Positions 26,837 through 34,757 of a DNA stretch of 64,000 bases are shown in pieces (position 1 is the stretch's first letter; the number at the start of each line of letters is the position of its first letter). The notes under the pieces are model-generated. The model was not told where the DNA came from and ran no database searches. It saw only the letters and a program-made list of their open reading frames with translations. This DNA comes from Terriglobales bacterium (lineage in GTDB: Bacteria; Acidobacteriota; Terriglobia; Terriglobales; Acidobacteriaceae). The stretch is taken from NCBI GenBank assembly GCA_035487355.1, contig DATHMF010000006.1:62001-126000 (forward strand), written 5' to 3'. Made by a program: the position numbers and the translations under genes.

Positions 26837-28093
26837 CTACAGCGAGTTCATGCTCGCCAAGAATTCACCGTTCGAACGGGTCTTGTTCAGTTTCTCGATG
26901 AGCAATTCCATAGCTTCCACGGGCGAGAGCGGATTGAGGACCCTGCGCAACACCCAAATCCGTTGCAGGTCTTCTTTGGAAATAATGAGCTCTTCCTTGC
27001 GTGTGCCTGAGCGTTGAATATCAATGGCCGGGAATACGCGCTTGTCGGAGAGTTTGCGGTCCAAAATGACTTCCATGTTGCCGGTGCCCTTGAACTCTTC
27101 AAAGATCACGTCATCCATGCGTGAACCGGTTTCAATCAGGGCGGTGGCGATGATAGTCAGCGATCCGCCCTCTTCGATGTTGCGGGCGGCGCCGAAGAAG
27201 CGCTTGGGGCGCTGCAGCGCGTTGGAGTCCACGCCGCCGGAGAGAACCTTACCCGAAGGCGGAACAATGGTGTTGTAGGCGCGGGCCAGGCGGGTGATCG
27301 AATCGAGTAGGATCACGACATCGCGTTTGTGCTCCACCAGGCGCTTGGCTTTTTCAATCACCATCTCAGCTACCTGCACGTGCCGGGCAGCCGGCTCGTC
27401 GAAGGTGGAGGATATGACCTCGCCCTTCACCGAGCGCTGCATGTCCGTGACTTCTTCCGGACGCTCGTCAATCAGCAGCACGATCAGCACAATCTCCGGG
27501 TGGTTGGCCGTAATGGAGTTGGCAATGTTCTGCAGGATCATGGTCTTGCCGGCGCGTGGAGGCGAAACAATGAGTCCACGTTGCCCCTTGCCGGCGGGCA
27601 CAAGCAGGTCCATGACGCGGGCGGTGAAGTTGTCTTTCACCGTCTCCTGCTTGATGCGCTCCTGCGGATAGAGCGGCGTCAGGTTATCGAACAGGATCTT
27701 GTTGCGCGCCTCATCGGGCGATTCGAAATTGACCGCCTCGATCTTGACCAGGGCAAAATATTTTTCCCCTTCGTGCGGCGGCCTCACTTGGCCGCTGACG
27801 GTGTCGCCGGTCTTGAGGTCGAACTTGCGGATCTGCGAGGGAGAGACGTAGATATCGTCTGGACCGGGCAGATAGTTGTAGTCCGGCGAGCGCAGAAATC
27901 CGTAGCCATCGGGCAGAATTTCCAGCACGCCCTCGGCAAAAATGTGGCCTTCTTTTTCGCTCTGTGCCTGGAGGATCTTGAAGATGAGGTCTTGCTTGCG
28001 CATACCGCTGGCGCCGGGTAAATCGAGGGAGCGCGCGATACGGGTCAGCTCTGTAATATTTTTTTCTTTCAGTTCCGCTATTGTCATGTTCAC
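26837..28093 (-). CDS. rho: Transcription termination factor Rho
   Basis: 418 residues, the size of E. coli Rho (419). The start is GTG 28093 or ATG 28087 ([20 protein letters not shown]). An N-terminal Rho-N helix bundle leads to the cold-shock-like RNA-binding domain ([31 protein letters not shown]). The ATPase core has Walker [20 protein letters not shown], Walker [18 protein letters not shown], the Q-loop [20 protein letters not shown] and [20 protein letters not shown]. It is a hexameric RNA helicase that ends transcription of untranslated RNA. Its presence matters here because the sulfur leaders could be subject to Rho as well as intrinsic control. Confidence 0.97.
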   Translation of the reverse strand: MNMTIAELKEKNITELTRIARSLDLPGASGMRKQDLIFKILQAQSEKEGHIFAEGVLEILPDGYGFLRSPDYNYLPGPDDIYVSPSQIRKFDLKTGDTVSGQVRPPHEGEKYFALVKIEAVNFESPDEARNKILFDNLTPLYPQERIKQETVKDNFTARVMDLLVPAGKGQRGLIVSPPRAGKTMILQNIANSITANHPEIVLIVLLIDERPEEVTDMQRSVKGEVISSTFDEPAARHVQVAEMVIEKAKRLVEHKRDVVILLDSITRLARAYNTIVPPSGKVLSGGVDSNALQRPKRFFGAARNIEEGGSLTIIATALIETGSRMDDVIFEEFKGTGNMEVILDRKLSDKRVFPAIDIQRSGTRKEELIISKEDLQRIWVLRRVLNPLSPVEAMELLIEKLNKTRSNGEFLASMNSL

Positions 28094-28160
28094 CTACGGG
28101 GATTGTTTTTGATTTTCAATGAAGGGAGGTAAGGGTTCTTGGGTTTTACTTTATGGCGCC

Positions 28161-28217
28161 GCCCGTTCCGGGGAGTTAAATTTTAACCTGGATTGAAATG
28201 GTTCCCTGGGAACGGGC
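28161..28217. other. Nested inverted repeats between rho and the omega-like gene
   Basis: Outer arms GCCCGTTCC (28161-28169) and GGAACGGGC (28209-28217) are perfect. Nested inside is GTTAAA-T-TTTAAC (28175-28187). On the minus strand this lies between the omega-like gene and rho, in the rho 5' region. It may be a terminator-like or autoregulatory RNA structure of the rho leader. The function is inferred only. Confidence 0.4.
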
Positions 28218-28244
28218 TAACGGCCTAATTTGCGTGAAGGAGTA

Positions 28245-28475
28245 TTATGCAGCCTGTCGCTGTGATCGCGCAAGTTTATTTTGCAGCAAGCCGGAGACAT
28301 TCATGACCCTCTCGGGAGAGCTGGCCTTGGAAAAACGTACCAGCACATCGTTCATGGTCTCCTGAATACGGCTGTTCGGCTTGTGAAACTTACGTGTCGC
28401 CTGGGCAGCCAGTTGACAGAGTGTATAACGGTTTCTTACCGGGCGCAGTGCGCCAAAAATCAGATCCGATCGCAT
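28245..28475 (-). CDS. Small conserved protein resembling RNA polymerase omega
   Basis: 76 residues beginning MRSDLIFGALRPVRNRYTLC. The segment NRYTLCQLAAQATRKFHKP recalls the conserved omega-subunit pattern (Asn-Arg-[FY]-x-Leu-[VC]-x-Leu-Ala-x-x-Ala-x-Arg). The basic, helical composition and position next to rho fit a transcription-related role. It is shorter than typical RpoZ and lacks the usual N-terminal start, so the assignment is tentative; a lineage-specific small protein is the alternative. The spacer upstream carries tandem repeats that may be its promoter region. Confidence 0.55.
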   Translation of the reverse strand: MRSDLIFGALRPVRNRYTLCQLAAQATRKFHKPNSRIQETMNDVLVRFSKASSPERVMNVSGLLQNKLARSQRQAA

Positions 28476-28499
28476 TTATTCCTCTCCTATCTCTTAAAC

Positions 28500-28530
28500 T
28501 AATTCGTTGTAATAAACTAAATTCGTTGTA
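28500..28530. repeat. Tandem AATTCGTTGTAA repeat
   Basis: Two copies of AATTCGTTGTAA (28500-28511 and 28519-28530) occur within an 18-19 base tandem unit (TAAACTAATTCGTTGTAA type), 25 bases upstream of the omega-like gene. The position suits an operator. Confidence 0.55.
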
Positions 28531-28570
28531 AGCAGCTTTTTGTAAATTTTTGTTGCAATTTGTTTAATAA

Positions 28571-28719
28571 TAAAGACGGCGGGACAAGTATGCGCGTGAC
28601 TCCATTCCCGGCTTCCTTAAAATTTATGAAATTACCAGCAGAATAGATGCAAAACTCAGCTTGCAAGTTGCATTATCTTAAAAGACGCATTTTTAAAGAC
28701 GGCATTTCTTAAAGACGCT
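28571..28719 (+). repeat. Four copies of a TAAAGACG motif in an AT-rich spacer
   Basis: Copies: TAAAGACGGC 28571-28580, TAAAAGACGC 28679-28688, TAAAGACGGC 28694-28703 and TAAAGACGCT 28710-28719. The last three are spaced 15-16 bases apart, i.e. about one and a half helical turns. The whole spacer 28476-28918 is AT-rich relative to the genes and otherwise holds no ORF. Confidence 0.5.
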
Positions 28720-28918
28720 TCAGTTCGCCAAAGGTTTGCAGGCAGATCCAAGCCTAGGTCAAAAAAAGCTACTGCTTGCTGCTAAGGTAATAATTACCAG
28801 GGGTCCAGTCAAGGTTTTTTTACTCGCGGAGCATGACTTGATGAGCACCTGTTAACTTAAGTTCTACAATTTCTATGACTTAGACGGATTTCGGCCCCCT
28901 TGTCAACGAAAGGAACTC

Positions 28919-29377
28919 ATGAAAAAGCTCGCTTTTTTAGCCGTTTTACTGGTAACAAGCTCTGTACTGTTCGCCGCGGATAACAAGGCCAAAATCGAGG
29001 TCGAAAAGAAGGCTTTAATCCAGGCGGAGACCGATTTTGAGACCGCCCGCGCCCAAAGAGGACTGGAAGGCTGGCTCTCATTCTTTGCCGAAGATACGGC
29101 GAATATTATCCCCGGAAAGCCTATAACGTTCAGCAAAGCGGATATGCGCGAGCAACTGAACAAGACCTGGAACCCTGACATCACCTTGAAATGGCAGCCC
29201 GTCAAAGTGGATGTGGCCGCCTCTGGCGATCTAGCCTATACCATCGGTACCTGGCAACTCACCGGCAAAAACCGCAAAGGTGAAGCTATTTCCCTGACAG
29301 GCAAATACGTAACGGTATGGAAAAAACAGGCGGACGGCACCTGGAAAGTCGCAGCCGACATAGGAAATGAAGATTAA
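28919..29377 (+). CDS. Exported DUF4440/SnoaL-like (NTF2 fold) protein
   Basis: 152 residues, with a good ribosome binding site (GAAAGGAACTC). The signal peptide is MKKLAFLAVLLVTSSVLFAA. The mature part fits the DUF4440/SnoaL-like NTF2 fold: an N-terminal helix with ALIQAETDFETA, FFAEDTANIIPGKP, then YTIGTWQLTG, KYVTVWKKQADGTWKVAAD. Such periplasmic proteins are often annotated as ketosteroid-isomerase-like; the ligand is unknown. It is monocistronic. Confidence 0.82.
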   Translation: MKKLAFLAVLLVTSSVLFAADNKAKIEVEKKALIQAETDFETARAQRGLEGWLSFFAEDTANIIPGKPITFSKADMREQLNKTWNPDITLKWQPVKVDVAASGDLAYTIGTWQLTGKNRKGEAISLTGKYVTVWKKQADGTWKVAADIGNED

Positions 29378-29545
29378 CCGTCTGACTTGTTCATGGGATG
29401 AAACTATGAAAAGTTTGTATCCGGAGTGAAATCTGCGGCATCTCTAACTGGTGTGGGAAAAGGTGATTTCGGAATTGCCCACCCCCGCAGCACGGTTGCT
29501 AAACTCAAGGGTTTTCTAAACCATTGATAAACATTGGGAAATTCA

Positions 29546-29573
29546 TTGACAAAGCCACCTGATGCTGTAAAAA
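29546..29573 (+). promoter_or_regulatory. Putative promoter of the sulfate-assimilation operon leader
   Basis: A perfect -35 TTGACA (29546-29551) is followed after 16 bases by TAAAAA (29568-29573). Transcription would start about 29580, close to the leader ATG at 29584, so the leader RNA is short or nearly leaderless. Confidence 0.5.
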
Positions 29574-29583
29574 TTGGAACTTC

Positions 29584-29685
29584 ATGTTAGGCACCTGCCA
29601 GATCGCTATGTGTTGTTGTCACGGCTGCAGCATTTGTTGCTGTGGTTGTACAAGCGCATCCCGTCTGGCGAGCCTGATGATCTGA
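29584..29685 (+). CDS. Cysteine-rich leader peptide of the sulfate-assimilation operon
   Basis: 33 codons from ATG 29584 to TGA 29683-29685. Nine of the 33 residues are Cys, clustered as MCCCHGCSICCCGC at residues 9-22 (codons 29608-29649). GGAA lies a few bases before the ATG. The frame sits between a promoter-like TTGACA and an intrinsic terminator (29716-29754), directly upstream of cysG-cysH-cysD-cysN. A Cys-codon run here would stall ribosomes when Cys-tRNA is scarce, as in cysteine attenuators described in Actinobacteria. The peptide has no metal-binding spacing of a known family, so a regulatory role is more likely than a protein function. Confidence 0.75.
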   Translation: MLGTCQIAMCCCHGCSICCCGCTSASRLASLMI

Positions 29686-29722
29686 ACTAAATAGTTTTAT
29701 AAATACCAGGATCAGAACCCAC
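29623..29722 (+). promoter_or_regulatory. Possible competing helices of the cysteine attenuator
   Basis: Within the Cys codons, 29622-29632 can pair with 29638-29648 (core CAGCA/TGCTG plus G-U pairs). The 3' arm, GTGGTT at 29642-29647, can instead pair with AACCCAC (29716-29722), with one bulged C, which is the 5' arm of the terminator. A ribosome stalled at the first Cys codons would block the first helix and favour the second. The alternative pairing is short and weaker than in the methionine leader, so this part is tentative. Confidence 0.4.
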
Positions 29723-29754
29723 TCACCAGATACAGTGAGTGGGTTTTTACTTTT
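29716..29754 (+). terminator. Intrinsic attenuator-terminator before cysG
   Basis: AACCCACTCAC (29716-29726) and GTGAGTGGGTT (29735-29745) form a perfect 11-bp stem with an 8-base loop, followed by TTTTTACTTTT. It lies 31 bases after the leader stop codon and 58 bases before cysG. No other gene needs termination here. Confidence 0.9.
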
Positions 29755-29811
29755 ACGACAGAAATTCATGGGTAAAGCCATGAAAGAGACTAAGGCGCAG
29801 AAAGCATCAAG

Positions 29812-31233
29812 ATGTCATTGTTTCCACTATTTTTGAAACTGCAAGGCCAACCGGTTCTCGTGATCGGTGGCGGTGAGATTGCCGAAGGCAAGATTGGCAG
29901 CCTTTTGCTCACCGGCGCGTCGGTGCACGTAGTTGCGCACGAGGCGACGCCCGCAATCCGTAGCTGGGCACAGGAAAAAAGAATCCAGTGGCATCAGCGC
30001 AACTTTGCGCACGAGGATGTTAAGGGCAAACAGTTGATCATTGCCGCCACTTCTTCGGCTGACGTCAATCATGCGGTGTATGGCGAAGCGCGCCACCACG
30101 GAGTGCTTTGCAATGTAGTAGATGATCCCGCTTACTGCGACTTTTATTTTCCAGCAGTGGTGCGGCGTGGCGATCTGCAGATCGCCATCTCGACCGGCGG
30201 CCAGAGTCCTGCTCTGGCGCAGCAACTGCGCCAGCACCTGGAAAATCAGTTCGGCCCGGAATATGCAGAGCTTGTCAGCGAGCTGGGGCAGCAGCGACGT
30301 TTGGTTTTGGCCACTCAGCCCGCCGGCGATGCACGCAAAAAACTTTTGCATGAACTGGCGCAACAGGGTCTTGAGTTGGCGTCCTCGGGAAATGAACAAA
30401 CAACAGTCATCCGTGAAGAAAACCAAATAAGCAGCGGCCGCAAAAATGTTTATCTGGTGGGAGCTGGTCCCGGTGATCCGGAACTGCTGACCGTGAAGGC
30501 GCACAAGCTGCTGCGCTCTGCAGACGTGATTCTGCATGACGAACTGGTTTCAGAGGAGATTCTGCAACTGGCCCGTCCCGATGCCACTCTGATCAATGTG
30601 GGCAAGCGGCACGGCGAAAAACGGGTGACGCAAGAACAGATTCATACCTTGCTGCTTCATTTTGGCTCACAGAAATTGATTGTGGTGCGCTTGAAGGGCG
30701 GCGATCCACTGATCTTTGGGCGCGCTGCCGAAGAGATGCAGGCTCTGGAAGCCGCAGGCATTGACTTTGAAATTGTTCCAGGAATCACGGCCGCCTTAGC
30801 GGCGGCGGCAGCGGCGCAGGTTTCATTGACCGATCGCCGCACCGCCTCCACCGTGGTCTTTACTACCTCTCATCATTGCGCCGGGAAAGAGAATACCGAC
30901 TGGCTCAAGATGGCGCGCCACGACGCAACCCTCGCCATCTATATGCCGGGTTCTGATTATGAAAGCCTCGCACAGGAGTTGGAGGCCGCCGGGTTTCCCG
31001 GAGAAACTCCGTGTCTGATCGTCTCCGGTGCTGCCACGCACGCGCAGCAAGCGCGCCGGACAACCCTCTCGCACCTGGCCGCTCTGTCTCCATTACCCGC
31101 GCCTTCGCTGGTGCTGGTAGGCGAGGCCCTGGCGCACAGGCGTCAGGAAACTAGCGCAGATTTAGAAGATATCTCTTCCGCTCAAGCCGTCGAAGCGGAG
31201 GAAGAAACATTTCGGGCCGAGTCGGGAGACTAA
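29812..31233 (+). CDS. cysG: Siroheme synthase: precorrin-2 dehydrogenase/ferrochelatase fused to uroporphyrinogen-III methyltransferase
   Basis: 473 residues. The N-terminal Rossmann domain (about 1-150) has VLVIGGGEIAEGKIGSLLLTG, then VVDDPAYCDFYFPAVVRRGD and AISTGGQSPALAQQLR, the dehydrogenase/ferrochelatase (Met8/CysG-N) hallmarks. The C-terminal methyltransferase (about 215-455) has VYLVGAGPGDPELLTVKAHK, LINVGKRHGEKRVTQEQI and VVRLKGGDPLIFGRAAEEM plus VPGITAALAAAAAAQVSLT. It converts uroporphyrinogen III to siroheme, the cofactor of sulfite (and nitrite) reductase. As first gene of the sulfate operon it ties cofactor supply to cysteine status. Confidence 0.95.
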   Translation: MSLFPLFLKLQGQPVLVIGGGEIAEGKIGSLLLTGASVHVVAHEATPAIRSWAQEKRIQWHQRNFAHEDVKGKQLIIAATSSADVNHAVYGEARHHGVLCNVVDDPAYCDFYFPAVVRRGDLQIAISTGGQSPALAQQLRQHLENQFGPEYAELVSELGQQRRLVLATQPAGDARKKLLHELAQQGLELASSGNEQTTVIREENQISSGRKNVYLVGAGPGDPELLTVKAHKLLRSADVILHDELVSEEILQLARPDATLINVGKRHGEKRVTQEQIHTLLLHFGSQKLIVVRLKGGDPLIFGRAAEEMQALEAAGIDFEIVPGITAALAAAAAAQVSLTDRRTASTVVFTTSHHCAGKENTDWLKMARHDATLAIYMPGSDYESLAQELEAAGFPGETPCLIVSGAATHAQQARRTTLSHLAALSPLPAPSLVLVGEALAHRRQETSADLEDISSAQAVEAEEETFRAESGD

Positions 31234-31240
31234 TGACACC

Positions 31241-31924
31241 ATGAACGAACATACCTTGTTGATTCAAGCCTTAGCGGAAGGTTGGAGCGCAGAAGAAGCG
31301 CTGGAGTGGGCCTCTGAAAAATTTCCCTACAACGACGTGGCTATCGCATCCAGCCTCGGTATGGAAGACATGGTATTGATCGACATGGCCTCGCGGCTGA
31401 AAAAGCCCATTCCTGTCTTCACGCTGGATACCGATTTCCTCTTTCCTGAAACTTACCAGCTTATCGAGACGGTGGAGAAGAAATACGGCCTGGTAGTAGA
31501 AAGACTGCGACCCGAGCTCACGCCTGAAGAGCAAGCACACGTGCATGGAGAAGCCCTTTGGGGCCGCCAGCCAGATCAGTGTTGCCACATCCGCAAAGTC
31601 GAGCCGCTGACAAAGAAGCTGTCTGGGCTGAGCGCCTGGGTCACGGGCATTCGGCGCAAACAATCCCCTTCCCGCGCTGGAACCCGCAAGGTGGAGTGGG
31701 ATGCAAAGTTCAACCTGATCAAAGTCAATCCTTTGGCGGAGTGGAGCACGCGCGATGTGTGGGAATATCTGCAAAAACACAATGTTCCCTACAATCCGCT
31801 GCATGACAAGAACTATCCCAGCATTGGCTGCACGCATTGCACTCGTCCTATTCAGCCGGGCCAGCCTGAGCGGGCGGGCCGCTGGAGTGGATTCACAAAA
31901 ACAGAATGCGGACTGCATGGTTAG
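31241..31924 (+). CDS. cysH: Assimilatory adenylylsulfate (APS) reductase CysH
   Basis: 227 residues. The adenylyl-binding segment is AIASSLGMEDMVLIDMA, followed by VFTLDTDFLFPETY. Cys114-Cys115 (DQCCHIRKVEPL) and Cys197/Cys200 (SIGCTHCTRP) form the four [4Fe-4S] ligands that mark APS-type reductases. The catalytic Cys223 is in the C-terminal ECGLHG. The Fe-S cysteines and the absence of an active APS kinase nearby mean APS, not PAPS, is the probable substrate. It yields sulfite for siroheme sulfite reductase, which is not in the window. Confidence 0.94.
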   Translation: MNEHTLLIQALAEGWSAEEALEWASEKFPYNDVAIASSLGMEDMVLIDMASRLKKPIPVFTLDTDFLFPETYQLIETVEKKYGLVVERLRPELTPEEQAHVHGEALWGRQPDQCCHIRKVEPLTKKLSGLSAWVTGIRRKQSPSRAGTRKVEWDAKFNLIKVNPLAEWSTRDVWEYLQKHNVPYNPLHDKNYPSIGCTHCTRPIQPGQPERAGRWSGFTKTECGLHG

Positions 31925-31937
31925 AGGAGGCAAAACG

Positions 31938-32054
31938 ATGACAATCATTAAACCCATACTCGAATTTGGCTTGCTCAATGCAATCGTGCTCGTCTCCGGC
32001 CTGCTGGTTCTGGTGGCCGCCGCCGTTGCCGAGTGGCGCATGCCGCAGCAATAA
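31938..32054 (+). CDS. 38-residue single-span membrane peptide in the sulfate operon
   Basis: 38 codons, ATG 31938, with a strong GAGGAGG ribosome binding site 7 bases upstream. It begins MTIIKPILEFGLLNAIVLVS, continues as a hydrophobic helix (GLLVLVAAAVAEW) and ends RMPQQ. It sits between cysH (13 bases before) and cysD (42 bases after) on the same strand. The start signal and the clean transmembrane segment indicate a real small protein. I know no named family; a membrane anchor or modulator for the APS-synthesis enzymes or a transporter is speculation. Confidence 0.7.
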   Translation: MTIIKPILEFGLLNAIVLVSGLLVLVAAAVAEWRMPQQ

Positions 32055-32096
32055 GTGAAATGCAGTAACACGTAAAATCAGGATCGAAGGGAATCA

Positions 32097-33002
32097 ATGC
32101 AATACAACCTCAGTTATCTGCGCACGCTGGAAGCCGAGAGCATCCACATTATGCGCGAGGTCGCCTCTGAGTTTCAGCGGCCGGTGATGCTGTACTCCAT
32201 CGGCAAGGATTCCTCCGTGATGCTGCGGCTGGCGCAAAAAGCCTTTCATCCCGAACCCATTCCCTTCCCGCTGCTGCACATTGATACCAGCTACAAATTC
32301 AAGGAGATGATTGAATTCCGCGATGCCCAGGCGCAAAAGCTCGGAGTGAAGCTGATTGTACACACCAACCAGCGCGCACTCGATGAAGGCGCAACTCCCT
32401 TCCGTCTGGGGACGCAGCGCTGTTGCGAGTTGCTGAAGACCACCGCCCTGCTCGATGCCCTTCGTGCCGGTGGCTTCGACGCTGCATTTGGCGGGGCACG
32501 GCGTGACGAAGAACGCTCCCGTGCCAAAGAAAGGGTTTATTCCTTCCGCGATGAGAACGGACAGTGGGAGCCCAGAAGCCAGCGTCCTGAGTTGTGGAAT
32601 CTGTTTAACAGCCGGGTAAAGCCGGGTGAGAGCATCCGCGTCTTCCCCTTGTCGAACTGGACTGAACTCGATATCTGGCTCTATATCCACTTGGAAAAAA
32701 TTCCCGTCGTGCCGTTGTACTTCGCAAAGGAGCGCGAGATGCTGGTGCGCGGTGCCTCGCTGGTTCCGGTCGAGCAGCCTTTTATTCCGCGTCTGGCGAA
32801 CGAGCATCCCCAGTTTGTGCGCTGCCGCATGAGGTCGCTGGGTTGCAGTCCCTGCACCGGCGCCATACGTTCGGAAGCTGATACCGTGCCGAAAATCATG
32901 GAAGAGCTGGTTTCGTTCCGCCGCTCCGAGCGCGAGAACCGCGCCATTGATCATGACCTGGATGGCTCGATGGAAATCAAAAAACGGGCAGGATACTTTT
33001 GA
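32097..33002 (+). CDS. cysD: Sulfate adenylyltransferase subunit 2, CysD
   Basis: 301 residues. The PP-loop pyrophosphatase motif is VMLYSIGKDSSVMLRLAQKA, followed by PLLHIDTSYKFKEMIEFRD, AAFGGARRDEERSRAKERVY, NSRVKPGESIRVFPLSNWTE and CSPCTGAIRSEADTV, in CysD order and length. With CysN it forms ATP sulfurylase, making APS from sulfate and ATP. The ribosome binding site is AAGGGA. Its stop codon overlaps the cysN start (TGATG). Confidence 0.96.
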   Translation: MQYNLSYLRTLEAESIHIMREVASEFQRPVMLYSIGKDSSVMLRLAQKAFHPEPIPFPLLHIDTSYKFKEMIEFRDAQAQKLGVKLIVHTNQRALDEGATPFRLGTQRCCELLKTTALLDALRAGGFDAAFGGARRDEERSRAKERVYSFRDENGQWEPRSQRPELWNLFNSRVKPGESIRVFPLSNWTELDIWLYIHLEKIPVVPLYFAKEREMLVRGASLVPVEQPFIPRLANEHPQFVRCRMRSLGCSPCTGAIRSEADTVPKIMEELVSFRRSERENRAIDHDLDGSMEIKKRAGYF

Positions 33003-34660
33003 TGCCCACCCTACCTTTACAAGAAACCGACCTCACCACGCTCGAGAGTTTTTTTCAGCAGGAGCTGGATAAAGACCTGCTGCGCCTGGTGACCGCGGGA
33101 AGTGTAGATGACGGCAAATCTACCTTGATTGGCAGGCTTCTGTACGACTCGCAGAGCGTTTATGAGGACCAGTTGCATGCCGTCCATCGCGCCTCGCAAA
33201 CCCGCAACAACGGAAACCTCGATCTCTCGTTGCTGACCGACGGGCTGCGCGCAGAACGCGAGCAAGGCATCACCATTGATGTCGCCTATCGTTACTTCAC
33301 CACGCACAAGCGGAAGTTCATTCTTGCCGATACCCCCGGACACGTGCAGTACACGCGCAACATGGCCACCGGCGCCTCGAACGCAGACCTGGCCATCGTT
33401 CTGCTCGATGCCCGCCGCGGCATTCAGGAACAATCGCGCCGCCACGCTTACATCGCTTCCCTGCTTGGGATCACACACCTGGTGGTTGCGGTCAACAAAA
33501 TGGACCAGGTTTCTTACAAAGAAGATGTATTCCAGCAAATCCAGCGCGAGTTCTCTGAATTTCTCGATCAACTTTCATTCCACGAGATTTATTGGCTCCC
33601 CATGAGCGCGTTGGAGGGCGACAACGTGGTTGAGCGCGGCCAAAACATGCCCTGGTTCGACGGCCGGCCCTTGCTCGAATATCTCGAGAACGTTAAGGTT
33701 CCCAGTGCAAAGACCAGATCGCCATTCCGCTTTGCAGTGCAGCGTGTGGTGAGGCCTCATCAGGATTTTCGCGGCTACAGCGGAGAAATTTCTTCCGGCG
33801 TAATCCATGTGGGCAGCCCGGTCAAAGTGCTTCCCGCCGGCCCCGTGACCATCGTAAAAAGCATCCACACGTATGAGGGCGAGCAGAACTTCGCCTTCGC
33901 GCCCATGTCGGTCACGCTTAGCCTGCAGGATGAAATTGATATCAGCCGAGGCGATCTTATCTGCTCGGCAGAGGCGCCACCGCTGGTTTCGCGCTCTTTC
34001 GTCGCCACCGTGATTTGGTTCGATGAGCGTCCGCTTCAGCTCTCACGTAAATACCTGCTGAAGCACATGACTCAATTTACCCGGGCTGAAGTTAAAGCCC
34101 TGCAACATCGAGTCAACATCCAGAGCTTTTCTCCGGAACCGTGCGAAAGCCTGAAGATGAACGAAATCGGTGTGGCCGAGATCGAAGCCTCGCAGGAAAT
34201 TTTCTTTGATCCGTATCGCGAAAACCGCTATGCGGGAAGCGCGATCTTGATTGATCCCGAGACCAACTTCACCGTGGGCGCGCTCATTATGCTGGGAGCC
34301 TCCGGCAAACAGCAAATTGCGCATCCTACGCAGGAGAAAGGCAAGTGGGCCCCTCTCACCGCCGACGAGCGTGTCTCCCGCTTCGGACACCGGCCTGCAG
34401 TGCTAGCCCTGGCGGGCAGGGAGAAGCTGGTTCAGCACCTGGAGCGCAGGCTCTTTGAGCAGGGCGCGCAGGTTGCGATCTTAAAGCGTTGGAACGAAGA
34501 TGCCGCCGCTGTTCTGCGAGAAGCGGGAGTCATTGTCCTCGCGCTGGATGCCGCCGCCAAAGCGACAGTCTCTCTGCCGCCTTTGCCCCAGGAAGATGAA
34601 CAGGCGGTGGACAAGGTTCTCGATGTATTGCTGGCCGCAAATGTTCTGCTGCGGATTTAG
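33002..34660 (+). CDS. cysN: Sulfate adenylyltransferase subunit 1 CysN with a vestigial APS-kinase-like tail
   Basis: 552 residues from ATG 33002; a TTG immediately before is in frame. The GTPase domain has the P-loop LVTAGSVDDGKSTLIGRLLY, EREQGITIDVAYRYF, ILADTPGHVQYTRNMATGAS and VVAVNKMD. Elongation-factor-like beta-barrels follow to about residue 430. Residues about 460-552 (RFGHRPAVLALAGREKLVQH, then LERRLFEQGAQVAIL) align with the start of the CysC APS-kinase domain of CysNC fusions, but the P-loop GxxGxGK[ST] is missing and the domain is about half length. The kinase is therefore dead, consistent with the APS-type CysH upstream. GTP hydrolysis by CysN drives APS formation by CysD. Confidence 0.92.
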   Translation: MPTLPLQETDLTTLESFFQQELDKDLLRLVTAGSVDDGKSTLIGRLLYDSQSVYEDQLHAVHRASQTRNNGNLDLSLLTDGLRAEREQGITIDVAYRYFTTHKRKFILADTPGHVQYTRNMATGASNADLAIVLLDARRGIQEQSRRHAYIASLLGITHLVVAVNKMDQVSYKEDVFQQIQREFSEFLDQLSFHEIYWLPMSALEGDNVVERGQNMPWFDGRPLLEYLENVKVPSAKTRSPFRFAVQRVVRPHQDFRGYSGEISSGVIHVGSPVKVLPAGPVTIVKSIHTYEGEQNFAFAPMSVTLSLQDEIDISRGDLICSAEAPPLVSRSFVATVIWFDERPLQLSRKYLLKHMTQFTRAEVKALQHRVNIQSFSPEPCESLKMNEIGVAEIEASQEIFFDPYRENRYAGSAILIDPETNFTVGALIMLGASGKQQIAHPTQEKGKWAPLTADERVSRFGHRPAVLALAGREKLVQHLERRLFEQGAQVAILKRWNEDAAAVLREAGVIVLALDAAAKATVSLPPLPQEDEQAVDKVLDVLLAANVLLRI

Positions 34661-34757
34661 TTTTTGAATGATTGAGTGTCGGGTCATTATATTGGTCGCT
34701 GCATTGGTGATGTCCCAATCCAAGCCTAATGTGATGCAAGGCCAATCCCCCAACCCC

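Noticed and set aside
28236..28295. 19-codon frame with a good AAGGAG site on the plus strand
   Set aside because: It overlaps the end of the minus-strand omega-like gene and shows no informative residues.
29587..29781. 64-residue minus-strand frame opposite the Cys leader
   Set aside because: It is the antisense shadow of the Cys-codon run and terminator, with no start signal.
29769..29837. Second short frame with Cys residues overlapping the start of cysG
   Set aside because: It lies after the terminator and would block rather than regulate cysG. The two Cys codons are probably chance.
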